DNA of 64,000 nt, from NCBI RefSeq assembly GCF_000018145.1, contig NC_009956.1, positions 62,001 through 126,000 on the forward strand, given 5' to 3'. Position 1 is the first letter of the stretch, and each line of letters starts with the position of its first letter. The notes beneath the pieces are model-generated. The model made no database searches and was not told the origin of the DNA. It worked only from the letters and a program-made list of their open reading frames with translations. The translations under genes were made by a program, and so were the position numbers. Below, in pieces: positions 55,397-63,342 of the stretch. The stretch comes from Dinoroseobacter shibae DFL 12 = DSM 16493 (GTDB lineage: Bacteria; Pseudomonadota; Alphaproteobacteria; Rhodobacterales; Rhodobacteraceae).

Positions 55397-55893
55397 CACT
55401 CGCCTCGCAACGTGAAGAGGTACGCTGCCATGTCACGTGCCTCGGCTTCGGTCACGCCAAGGTCGGGCATGGCCGTGTTCGGCGCATACGTGGTCGGATT
55501 GACAAGCCAGCGGACCAAGCCGCCCGGCTCGTTGGGCAGAACGCCGCCCACATAGGCGCGGTCGGCCAGCCCACCGAGGTCAGGTCCGACCGAGCCATCG
55601 GCGCCCGTCACGCCGGGAATGGTGTGGCAGGCACCGCAGCCGTGCAGGATCATGAGCTGCGCGCCGTGCGACGCATCGGCGCCATAGACGTTGCGCGCTG
55701 CGGCTTCCCAGTCCGGCTGACCATCGGCCGGGCCGCTGCGAAACCAGGCGGCAAGGTCGCTGAAGGCCGCGGATGTGGTCGTGGCGAGAGCGTGGCCGGG
55801 GCTGTTCTCGGGACGCAGGGCTGACCAAGCCATCGCGGCGACCGCAAGGGAGAACAGGGCCAGAACCGTTGCATATGTGGCTGTGGGGCGCAT
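55396..55893 (-). CDS. Membrane-anchored or periplasmic cytochrome c
   Basis: 165 residues with an N-terminal hydrophobic segment (ATVLALFSLAVAAMAW) that could be an uncleaved anchor, and one haem site CGACH near residue 86; an axial Met lies in TAMPDLG. Its stop overlaps the ctaC start. Likely carries electrons between the dehydrogenase and subunit II. Confidence 0.85.
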   Translation of the reverse strand: MRPTATYATVLALFSLAVAAMAWSALRPENSPGHALATTTSAAFSDLAAWFRSGPADGQPDWEAAARNVYGADASHGAQLMILHGCGACHTIPGVTGADGSVGPDLGGLADRAYVGGVLPNEPGGLVRWLVNPTTYAPNTAMPDLGVTEAEARDMAAYLFTLRGE

Positions 55894-55900
55894 AGGCGGA

Positions 55901-56716
55901 TCACTCGGTGTCGACGGTCATGTCGACGTTGACCGCAACCTCGGCGCCGGCACCGGCGGGCCGGACGCGGGCGTAGTATTCACTGACGGCGCGCATGTCT
56001 TCGGACGACATCTTTTCTGCGATAGAAGACATCACGTTCATCGCGTCATTGTCGCGCACGCCCTCTGCCCATAGCTCCAGTTGATGGGTCATGTAATTGG
56101 CGTATTGCCCGGCGAGGTAGGGAACGGAGGGCGGGTTGCCCATGCCGCTGGGTCCATGGCAATTCACGCATGCAGGGATGCCCCGCTCGGCTGACCCCAC
56201 CGCGCCCAATTGTCCGCCCCATTGCAGCAATTCCGGTTCGATATCGCCGATCACGGGGCGGAAGGGGGCATCAATGGCCGCGTAATGGGCCGAGACGGCC
56301 TCCATCTCGCGTTCGGTCAGGCGCTGAGCGACGCCCGACATCACCTTGTTGGGCCGCGCGCCGGAGGCGTAGTCGATCAGCTGTTTGTAGAGGTACCATC
56401 CCGATTGCCCGGCGATGCGCGGAAAAGCGCCGGACCCGTCGCCCATCCCCTCTGCCCCGTGGCAAGCGATGCACGCCATGCCGGATCCGCCCGCCTCGGC
56501 CCCGCCCATGGCGACCAGTCGGCCCAGTTCCAGCAGGTCATCGGTGACCTCTCGCTGAACCTCGACATTGAAAAGCACCCTGTCGTCTTCCAGCCGTGCT
56601 TCCAGCGCCTTGATACCGGGGTCGGTCTCATAGTCCTGCGCGTTCAGGGCAAAGACGCCAATACCGACAACGGCGAAAGCGGTTGTGATTACAAAGGGGC
56701 TGTTGAGGCGGGGCAT
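55901..56716 (-). CDS. Dihaem cytochrome c (c4-like)
   Basis: 271 residues with an N-terminal signal-like segment and two haem sites, CIACH near residue 82 and CVNCH near 184, in two similar halves, the layout of cytochrome c4. In related dehydrogenase complexes a multihaem cytochrome is the immediate electron acceptor of the flavoprotein. The gene lies directly after the GMC dehydrogenase (15-base gap) and seven bases before the next cytochrome gene. Confidence 0.87.
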   Translation of the reverse strand: MPRLNSPFVITTAFAVVGIGVFALNAQDYETDPGIKALEARLEDDRVLFNVEVQREVTDDLLELGRLVAMGGAEAGGSGMACIACHGAEGMGDGSGAFPRIAGQSGWYLYKQLIDYASGARPNKVMSGVAQRLTEREMEAVSAHYAAIDAPFRPVIGDIEPELLQWGGQLGAVGSAERGIPACVNCHGPSGMGNPPSVPYLAGQYANYMTHQLELWAEGVRDNDAMNVMSSIAEKMSSEDMRAVSEYYARVRPAGAGAEVAVNVDMTVDTE

Positions 56717-56731
56717 GGGTGCAGTCCTTTC

Positions 56732-58516
56732 TCAGGCGTCCATCAGGGGGCGGGGATTGGGGAGGTAGTCGCGCTTCATGTGCTCAAGCGTCCAATACGC
56801 GAGCCCCATGAGCGGACCGGTGGGGTTGTAGCCGAGGTTCTGCGGGAAGAGGCAGGCCCCGAAAACGAAGACGTTGTGGTGGTCCCACATCTGACCGTAG
56901 CGGTTGACGACCGAGGTTTCAGGGTCGGTGCCGATGACCGCGCCGCCGACGTTGTGCGTCGTCTGGTAGGGGACGATGGAGTAGTTCTTGCCCTCGGCTG
57001 CGAGGTTCACGGAGCTGACGGAGGTGACATTGTCCATCTCCTGCGCGATTTCGACCGCGCGGTTCATCACGTAATCCGACATGCGCCGGTCGGTGTCGGG
57101 GAAGTTGAAGGTCATCCGCAGAAGCGGGCGCCCATAGGCATCGGTCCAGGTCGGGTCGAGGTCGAGGTAGTTCTCGGGTGTCGACACACTGGAGCCGTGG
57201 ATCACCAGGTCCGCATGTCGCGTGTAGTTCTCGCGCACCGCGGCCTTCCACTCGGCACCCCAGGGGGGCGTGCCTTCGGGCACGGGCTGGTAGCTGATCG
57301 GGCGGCCGTGATACTGTTTGCAGGCAATATAGCCGCCGCCGACGAAGCCCAGGTCGGAATGATCGAAGTTATCGCCGTTGAAATCGTCGACAACGATACC
57401 GAGCGCGCCCGCCCCCATGAACGGGTCGGTCTGCACGGTCTCGTCAAAGAACGCGTCGACCGCGGCGATGGTCTGATAGCTGTAGTTGCGCCCGACCGTG
57501 CCCTGCCGCGTTTCGGGATCGTAGGGCGTGCCCAGGCCCGACACCAGCATCAGGTGCACGTTCCACAAACTGTAGGCGTTCAGGCAGACCGTATCGGCAG
57601 GTTGAAATACCTCTACCCCGTCCTCGTCGAGGTAGATGACCCCGGTGGCGGTCTGACCGTCCTGTGATTTGGTGACGCGCAGGACCTGCGCATCGAAGCG
57701 GATCTCGAAATTCTCGTGATCCTTGATCCGGTCATAGACGCAGATGATCGGGTCGGCCTTGGCGAAATAGCCGCAACCGAACCGCTCGCAAAAGCCGCAG
57801 TAGGTGCAGGGATGCAGCTGCGCGCCGTAAGGATTTTCATAGGCTTGGGTCACGTTGGCCGAGGGCATCGGAAAAGGGTTCAGACCCATCCGCTCGGCGG
57901 CGCGACCGAACTTGGTGTTCGAAATGGGTTGTTTCATCGCCGGGTTGGGGTAGCCGTCGCTGCGCGGCCCCTCGAAAGGGTTGCCGCCTACCTGACGCTC
58001 GCCGCGCAGGTTACCAGCGGCCCCGGCAGCGCCGCAGATCTTCTCGAAGAAATCGAGATGCGGTTCCAGCTCGTCATAGGTGACACCCCAGTCCTGGATG
58101 CTCAGTTCGTCGGGGATGAATTGGCTGCCGTAGCGGTCCTCGTAATGGCTGCGCATTTCCAAGTCCGAAGGCAGGGGGCGCCAGATCTGGCCGTTCCAGT
58201 GGATGCCCGCGCCGCCCAGCCCAGTGCCGGGCAGGAAAGATCCCAGCCGCCGCATCGGGAGCGCGCGTTGATCGCGTGAGTTGCGGAAGGTCAGGGTCTC
58301 TTTCTTGACGTCCTGCATGTGGCCGTAGCGCAGGGCATATTTCAGCTCGTCATGCTCCTCCGGACTGCCGAAGGACGTGGCATCGTGGCGGTGGTGCCCG
58401 CGTTCCAGCACGACGCAGCGTTGGCCGGCATGGGCCAACTCGTAAGCGGCGGTCAGGCCGGTCCAGCCGCCGCCCACGATCACGACATCGGTTTTGGGTA
58501 AACGACGCTCAGCCAT
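56732..58516 (-). CDS. GMC-family dehydrogenase, large flavin subunit
   Basis: 594 residues. FAD-binding VIVGGGWTGLTAAYE at 13-27; GTGLGGAGIHWNG near 97-109 matches the GMC signature. A cysteine set C237xxC240xxC243xxxxC248 may bind an iron-sulfur cluster as in FAD-glucose dehydrogenases. The C-terminal TTHNVGGAVIGTDP holds the likely catalytic His and GYNPTGP the Asn. The closest general match is gluconate/sorbitol/fructose-type dehydrogenase alpha subunits; the substrate (sugar, sugar acid or alcohol) cannot be named. No signal of its own: it would be exported with the Tat-bearing small subunit encoded just upstream, overlapping by eight bases. Confidence 0.85.
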   Translation of the reverse strand: MAERRLPKTDVVIVGGGWTGLTAAYELAHAGQRCVVLERGHHRHDATSFGSPEEHDELKYALRYGHMQDVKKETLTFRNSRDQRALPMRRLGSFLPGTGLGGAGIHWNGQIWRPLPSDLEMRSHYEDRYGSQFIPDELSIQDWGVTYDELEPHLDFFEKICGAAGAAGNLRGERQVGGNPFEGPRSDGYPNPAMKQPISNTKFGRAAERMGLNPFPMPSANVTQAYENPYGAQLHPCTYCGFCERFGCGYFAKADPIICVYDRIKDHENFEIRFDAQVLRVTKSQDGQTATGVIYLDEDGVEVFQPADTVCLNAYSLWNVHLMLVSGLGTPYDPETRQGTVGRNYSYQTIAAVDAFFDETVQTDPFMGAGALGIVVDDFNGDNFDHSDLGFVGGGYIACKQYHGRPISYQPVPEGTPPWGAEWKAAVRENYTRHADLVIHGSSVSTPENYLDLDPTWTDAYGRPLLRMTFNFPDTDRRMSDYVMNRAVEIAQEMDNVTSVSSVNLAAEGKNYSIVPYQTTHNVGGAVIGTDPETSVVNRYGQMWDHHNVFVFGACLFPQNLGYNPTGPLMGLAYWTLEHMKRDYLPNPRPLMDA

Positions 58517-59231
58517 CGGCGCGGCCCCCCTGCGGAATGGGCCGCGGCGGGGTCGATCGGCCATTTGGTTGGTGCGCAATGCCCATGGGCGGTGGTGGCG
58601 TGGAGATCGAGGCGTCATCCACGCGCTCGGTGTAATAGGCATGCGCCCCGGGAAAGCCGACCATCCGCCAGCCAGCATAATCGTAATTCCCCAGATATAT
58701 CGGGTCGGCGAAATAGCCTTCGTTGGTGAGGCTGTGGAGCAGCGTGAAGAAATCGGTGGCCGGGGTGCCGCCGCCGATGGGTTGCGTGCGCTCGGATAGC
58801 GCCCGGATCGCATCGGCGCGGCCAGTCTCGTCAAGATCGAAGAGCGCGGGGCCCTCGGCGATGTGGGCGTCAATGCCGCCCAGAAGAAGCTCGGCGGGCG
58901 TCATGTCGAGTTGCCAGCCTTGCTCGGGCGTGCCTGCGGGGAAGGGGCCTTGCAGGTAGAGACCCGCGCCCTGGCCGTAATCCGTGGCCATCTGCAGGTC
59001 TATGAAGTCAACAACCCCGGCCTGACTGGCACTCGGGTAGTCGTCTTCGGGGATGAACACATCGCATGCGGCGGCGAGCCAGCGGGCTTGCGTGTCCGTC
59101 AGGATCGCCCATGGCCGGGCGTCTGCCTGGGCGAAGGCGTGGCGCGGCGCGCTGGTCAGACCGATCGCGGCTGCGACACCGCTGGCCCCGGCAGATTGCA
59201 AGATTGCACGACGTGAAAAGATGTGTGTCAT
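58509..59231 (-). CDS. Gluconate 2-dehydrogenase subunit 3-like small subunit
   Basis: 240 residues. Twin-arginine signal FSRRAILQSAGASGVAA near 5-21. The body has the subunit 3 pattern: LTDTQARWLAAACDVFIPEDDYPSA and a later TNEGYFADPIYLGN. In known complexes this protein chaperones the flavin subunit through the Tat system and stabilises it. ATG 59231 fits the EcfG promoter just upstream; a start at 59270 would lie ahead of the predicted transcription start. It is the first gene of the respiratory operon. Confidence 0.85.
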   Translation of the reverse strand: MTHIFSRRAILQSAGASGVAAAIGLTSAPRHAFAQADARPWAILTDTQARWLAAACDVFIPEDDYPSASQAGVVDFIDLQMATDYGQGAGLYLQGPFPAGTPEQGWQLDMTPAELLLGGIDAHIAEGPALFDLDETGRADAIRALSERTQPIGGGTPATDFFTLLHSLTNEGYFADPIYLGNYDYAGWRMVGFPGAHAYYTERVDDASISTPPPPMGIAHQPNGRSTPPRPIPQGGRADG

Positions 59232-59262
59232 GGAACGCCCCGTTGGCATTTGTTGCAGGGGC

Positions 59263-59288
59263 AACGCCAAAAATTACGGCTCGGTTCC
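59263..59288 (-). promoter_or_regulatory. EcfG-type promoter for the respiratory operon
   Basis: On the minus strand GGAAC (59288-59284), 17 bases, then CGTT (59266-59263). This is an exact match to the general-stress sigma factor consensus, 32 bases before the first gene of the ten-gene operon. Confidence 0.75.
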
Positions 59289-59308
59289 CGAAAAAACCCG
59301 ATCTGCGA

Positions 59309-59818
59309 TCAATTCGTTTCGGTGTCAGATGCATGATCGCTGTCGCCGCCAGCCGCACGGATCTCGCCCAGCTTCAAGACACGGATGACCAGCAAGGCGA
59401 GCAAGGTGGTCGCGACCGCCATCATCCAAAACCCGAATCCGACGCTGAGCCCGATGGCGGCGGCCAGCCAGAGGCTGGTGCCCGTGGTAATGCCCCGCAC
59501 CTTGCCCTGGCTGAAAACGATCATCCCGGCGGCAAGGAAAGCGACACCGTTGGTGACCGCGTTGACAAGGCGCAAGGGATCGCTCGACACCCGGTCGCTG
59601 TAGCTGTCCATATTGGCCAGAACTTCCAGCATGATGAGGCAGTAGAGCGCTGCCGCCAGCCCGACGAGCATATGGGTGCGCAGGCCCGCCGGGCGGCTCT
59701 TGGTCTCCCGTTCCAAGCCGATCAGACCGCACAAGACCAGCGCCCCGGCAAGCCGCAGCAGCACGACCTGCCAGGGGAGGGTGGTCAATGCAGTCAGCTC
59801 CTGGATGATCGGACCCAC
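59309..59818 (-). CDS. MgtC/SapB-family membrane protein
   Basis: 169 residues from GTG 59818. GLIGLERE (about 28-35) is the MgtC hallmark, in a protein with four to five membrane segments. MgtC proteins affect Mg2+ homeostasis, membrane potential and ATP synthase activity. GTG 59818 has a GGAGAAAGG site inside the end of the upstream gene; a GTG at 59845 is possible but would overlap that gene by 22 bases. Confidence 0.85.
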   Translation of the reverse strand: MGPIIQELTALTTLPWQVVLLRLAGALVLCGLIGLERETKSRPAGLRTHMLVGLAAALYCLIMLEVLANMDSYSDRVSSDPLRLVNAVTNGVAFLAAGMIVFSQGKVRGITTGTSLWLAAAIGLSVGFGFWMMAVATTLLALLVIRVLKLGEIRAAGGDSDHASDTETN

Positions 59819-59823
59819 GTTGG

Positions 59824-61404
59824 CTAGCCTTTCTCCAACAGCCACCAGGCAGCGCTGCGGGGCGGAAGGTTGCTGCCCGGCGCGGGGGGCTTGGTCTGCA
59901 AGATCCGTTTTGCACCCTGTCTGGGTGCGAGGTCTTGTGGCGCGCCGGACATGTTGGCGGCCACCTGCACAACGAGCGTCCCAACGCGCAGCCGGAACCG
60001 AATGCAGGCATCAGGCGCGTCTTCGAGTTCCATCGTGGCCTCGGCAAGCCCCAGGTCACGCCGCCGGGCAAGTGCATCGCGGTAAAAGGCGAGAACCGAG
60101 GCCGGGTCGGCCTCCTGCTGTGCCACGCCGCCCTGTTCCGCCCGCGCCATAGGTAGCCACGGCACCGCTTTGCTGAAGCCGCATGCGGGCTGCGTGTCGT
60201 CCCAGGCCATGGGCGCGCGGGCGCCGTTGCGACCCACCGAGTCGGGCCAATACATCAGGTCATAAGGATCGGTCAGCTCGACCTTTTCGAGCTCTGCCTG
60301 TGGCTGCCCCAGTTCCTCGCCCTGAAACAGCAAGAGGGGGCCGGGCAGCGCGCAAAGGAACGCTGCGAGCATCTTCGCATCCGCTGCCCCGCCATCGCCG
60401 AAGGACGAGACCGCGCGTTTCTGGTCATGGCTGTTGAGCCACCAGGTCCATCCTTCAGCATCCTCCAGCCGGGTGAGAAGGTCGCGCAGTACCTCCGTGC
60501 TGGGCCCGCGTTCCGGCAAGTCGATCGCATAGCCGGCGTCAAGTCGATCGGGGCCGGTGAACTTGCACGTGACTTCGACCGAACGGGGGCCGTTGTTGAT
60601 CTCCCCCAGAAGGTAGGCGTCGGGGCCTGCCATCTCGCGCAGGGTTTCCGCGAAGGCAGCGCATTCGTTGGGCAGCACGTCGTGAATATGCTCCTGGAAG
60701 GTATATGGATTGTTGGATGGCCCGGGGATCAGAGCCGCTTCGGCCTCGGCCGCGGGGGGATTGTCGCGAAACCCGGGGTCATAGAAAAAGCTCGTTACCG
60801 CGTCATAGCGGAAGCCATCGACGCCACGGTCGCGCCAGAACCGCGTGATCCGGTTCAGCCGTTCGTGCACGCGGTCGTTGTAATGGTTCAGGCAGGGCTG
60901 ACAGGGCAGAAACTTGTGCAGGCAGTATTGCGCACGTTGCGGGTGCCAGCGCCAAGCGGCCTCTCCGAAAAACGACAGCCAGTTCGAGGGCGGGCTGCCG
61001 TCCTTGCACGGGTCCGCCCAGATGTAGACATCCTCGAAGCCTTCTTCACGGGCCAGCGATTTTGCGAACCAGTCATGGGTGTCCGACGTGTGGTTGAGCA
61101 CCAGATCGATCATCACACGCAGGTCCAGATCATGGGCCCGCGCCACCAGCGCATCGAAATCGTCGAGGGTGCCGAACCGCCGGTCGACGGCGCAATGATC
61201 GGCAATGTCATACCCCCCGTCGCAGAACGGCGAGGGATAGAAGGGCGAAAGCCAGATGCCGTCCACCCCGAGGCCGGCAATGTAATCGAGCTGCCGGGTC
61301 ACCCCCGGCAGATCGCCTTCCCCCGTCCCGGTCGTGTCAAGGAACGACCGGGGGTAGACCTGATAAATGACGGGGTTTTCGGGCCACGGCCCGCGTCGCG
61401 GCAT
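59824..61404 (-). CDS. GH13 alpha-glucosidase-like enzyme
   Basis: 526 residues of the alpha-amylase family, oligo-1,6-glucosidase/alpha-glucosidase branch. Region I is IDLVLNHTSD; nucleophile Asp201 in DGFRYDAV; acid/base Glu268 in LLGEINNG; Asp327 in NSHDQKR. No signal peptide, so it acts on cytosolic alpha-glucosides such as trehalose- or sucrose-type solutes. ATG 61404 is chosen; TTG 61410 would overlap the upstream stop. Lies in an unbroken minus-strand run between a dehydrogenase and the MgtC-like gene. Confidence 0.88.
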   Translation of the reverse strand: MPRRGPWPENPVIYQVYPRSFLDTTGTGEGDLPGVTRQLDYIAGLGVDGIWLSPFYPSPFCDGGYDIADHCAVDRRFGTLDDFDALVARAHDLDLRVMIDLVLNHTSDTHDWFAKSLAREEGFEDVYIWADPCKDGSPPSNWLSFFGEAAWRWHPQRAQYCLHKFLPCQPCLNHYNDRVHERLNRITRFWRDRGVDGFRYDAVTSFFYDPGFRDNPPAAEAEAALIPGPSNNPYTFQEHIHDVLPNECAAFAETLREMAGPDAYLLGEINNGPRSVEVTCKFTGPDRLDAGYAIDLPERGPSTEVLRDLLTRLEDAEGWTWWLNSHDQKRAVSSFGDGGAADAKMLAAFLCALPGPLLLFQGEELGQPQAELEKVELTDPYDLMYWPDSVGRNGARAPMAWDDTQPACGFSKAVPWLPMARAEQGGVAQQEADPASVLAFYRDALARRRDLGLAEATMELEDAPDACIRFRLRVGTLVVQVAANMSGAPQDLAPRQGAKRILQTKPPAPGSNLPPRSAAWWLLEKG

Positions 61405-61406
61405 GT

Positions 61407-62261
61407 TCAACTGCCCACGATCATGCCGCCGTTGGGGTGCAGGGTCTGGCCCGTGAAATACGACCCGTCACTGCTGGCGAGAAACAGGTAGGAGGTCGCG
61501 ACCTCCCAAGGCTGTCCCGGTCTCTGCATGGGTACTTGCGAGCCGAAACCTTCGACCTTTTCGGCCGGCATGGTGCCGGGGATGAATGGCGTCCAGATCG
61601 GGCCAGGCGCCACGCAGTTGACCCGGATGCCCTTGCTCACCAATTGCGATGCGATGGAGCGACTGAAGGCCGTGATCGCGCCGCGGGTGGACGAATAGCT
61701 GATCAACGCGGCGTTGCCCTTGAAGGCGTTGACGCTGGCGGTGTTGATAATGGTGCCGCCCTCGGGCAGGTGGTCCGCCGCCGCCTGGGTGCAAAAGAAA
61801 TACCCCATGACGTTGCTGTCGAAAGTCCGGCGCAGATGATCCTCGGTAATGTCATCGAGTTCGGTCTCCAGCCATTGCTGGGCAGCATTGTTCACGAGAA
61901 TGTCGATGCCGCCCATCTTTTCGGCCAGCTCTCGGACAGCATCGAAAGCCTGTGCGCGGTCGCCGATATCAGCCTGCACGGCGTGGCCCGTGGCTCCTTC
62001 GTTCTCGATCAGGCGGACGGTCTCTTTTGCGTCGCGGTCCTCATCGAGGTAGATGATTCCGACCTCGGCGCCTTCACGCGCGAAGAGGACCGAAACGTCC
62101 CGTCCGATGCCGCTGTCGCCGCCGGTAATAATGGCGCGTTTGCCCTCGAGCTTGCCGACGCCGGGGTGGCGCGGCATGTAGTCGGGGGGCGGATCCATCT
62201 TGTATTCATGGGCAGGCATCGCGTCTTGCGATTGTGCGGGAATGTCGGTGTGCTTGGACAT
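61407..62261 (-). CDS. Short-chain dehydrogenase, YghA/YdaD general-stress type
   Basis: 284 residues. An N-terminal extension with the PPPDYMPRHPGVGKLEGK pattern is characteristic of the YghA/YdaD subgroup. TGGDSGIGR binds NAD(P); NNAAQQ and the Ser in TASVNAF follow. The catalytic YxxxK reads YSSTR, with Arg in place of Lys, which is unusual. Start ATG 62261 has GAAAGGA. B. subtilis YdaD is a general-stress protein, which agrees with the promoters in this region. Confidence 0.85.
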   Translation of the reverse strand: MSKHTDIPAQSQDAMPAHEYKMDPPPDYMPRHPGVGKLEGKRAIITGGDSGIGRDVSVLFAREGAEVGIIYLDEDRDAKETVRLIENEGATGHAVQADIGDRAQAFDAVRELAEKMGGIDILVNNAAQQWLETELDDITEDHLRRTFDSNVMGYFFCTQAAADHLPEGGTIINTASVNAFKGNAALISYSSTRGAITAFSRSIASQLVSKGIRVNCVAPGPIWTPFIPGTMPAEKVEGFGSQVPMQRPGQPWEVATSYLFLASSDGSYFTGQTLHPNGGMIVGS

Positions 62262-62298
62262 GGGATAAGTCCTTTCGGAGAAGTGTTTCGGAAAAGGC

Positions 62299-63282
62299 TC
62301 AGCGCCTCGGTAGCAACCGCGACAGCACGGCGGTGCCAACGATCAGGCCGCCGAACACGGCGAGCCGGGCCAGATCGGCATCTACGATCAGGCCGCTGGC
62401 TTTTGCCCTTTCGCCATAGCTGCTGTGCGCGCTGGCTGGGATGCTGTCGACCGGGCCGTGCAGGTTGTCATCCGAGGTTCCCTGCGCGTCGCGGTCGGAT
62501 TTCTGCATTTCTGCGCCGCTGGTGGACATTTTCTTGTCGAGGTAGTCCGGCAAGAGCATGTTGCCGAAGACCAGTTGCAGAACGGAGGCCCCGACAAACA
62601 ACTCGCGCGACCCTTTGTGGACGGCCCTCATTACCGCATCGGCGGCCACCTCGGGCTGATAGATCGGCGGCGCGGGTTGCGGCTTGGTCTCCAACCTGTT
62701 GCGGGCCCAGTCGAATTGCGGCGTGTTGAGGGCGGGCAGTTGCACGAGGCTCATGGTGATCCCGGCATTCTTGCGGATCAGTTCGGACCGCACTGAGGCG
62801 ACGAAGCCGTTGATCGCATGTTTCGAGGCGCAGTAAGCCGATTGGAACGGCACCGCCCGGTACCCCAGTCCCGAGCCCAAGGTCACGATCTGACCCCGCC
62901 CGCGCGGCTCCATCTGCGCCAGTGCGGCGCGCGTGCCGTTTACGACACCCATGAAAGTGGTGTCGACGATGGCGCGGAATTCGTCATCCTTCATCTCGGT
63001 GAAGGGCGAAAAACTGGTCAGCATCGCGCAGTTGATCCACAGGTCGATCGGCCCGAGCCCTTCCTCGATCAAGGTGGCGGCGCGGGACACCTGGGCGGCG
63101 TCGCTGACATCGCAGGGCAGGGTCATGACCTGTGGGCCGTAGGTTTCCTCCATCTCGGCCAGCCGGTCCTCGCCCCTTGCCAGCACGCCGACCTTGTAGC
63201 CTTCGGCAATCAGTTTCTCGACGGTGGCCCGACCGACGCCGGCGCTACCGCCCGCGACGACGGCGATTTTCGACTGTGTCAT
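62299..63282 (-). CDS. Short-chain dehydrogenase with C-terminal membrane segment
   Basis: 327 residues. AGGSAGVGRAT near 11-21 binds the cofactor; catalytic Tyr and Lys are in YCASKHA. After the catalytic domain (~1-250) there is a charged linker and a hydrophobic C-terminal segment (LARLAVFGGLIVGTAVLSRLL), which may anchor it to the membrane. The gene has an exact EcfG-type promoter 30-55 bases upstream and an AGGAG site. Substrate unknown. Confidence 0.85.
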   Translation of the reverse strand: MTQSKIAVVAGGSAGVGRATVEKLIAEGYKVGVLARGEDRLAEMEETYGPQVMTLPCDVSDAAQVSRAATLIEEGLGPIDLWINCAMLTSFSPFTEMKDDEFRAIVDTTFMGVVNGTRAALAQMEPRGRGQIVTLGSGLGYRAVPFQSAYCASKHAINGFVASVRSELIRKNAGITMSLVQLPALNTPQFDWARNRLETKPQPAPPIYQPEVAADAVMRAVHKGSRELFVGASVLQLVFGNMLLPDYLDKKMSTSGAEMQKSDRDAQGTSDDNLHGPVDSIPASAHSSYGERAKASGLIVDADLARLAVFGGLIVGTAVLSRLLPRR

Positions 63283-63311
63283 CTGAAGCTCCTGTGGCTG
63301 CTTGCGGGGTC

Positions 63312-63337
63312 AACGGTTCCGGGCCACCGTGGGTTCC
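63312..63337 (-). promoter_or_regulatory. EcfG-type promoter for the dehydrogenase/GH13/MgtC run
   Basis: On the minus strand GGAAC (63337-63333), 17 bases, then CGTT (63315-63312), the same exact spacing as the promoter at 59263-59288. The expected transcript leader is about 24 bases. Confidence 0.72.
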
Positions 63338-63342
63338 CGCGG

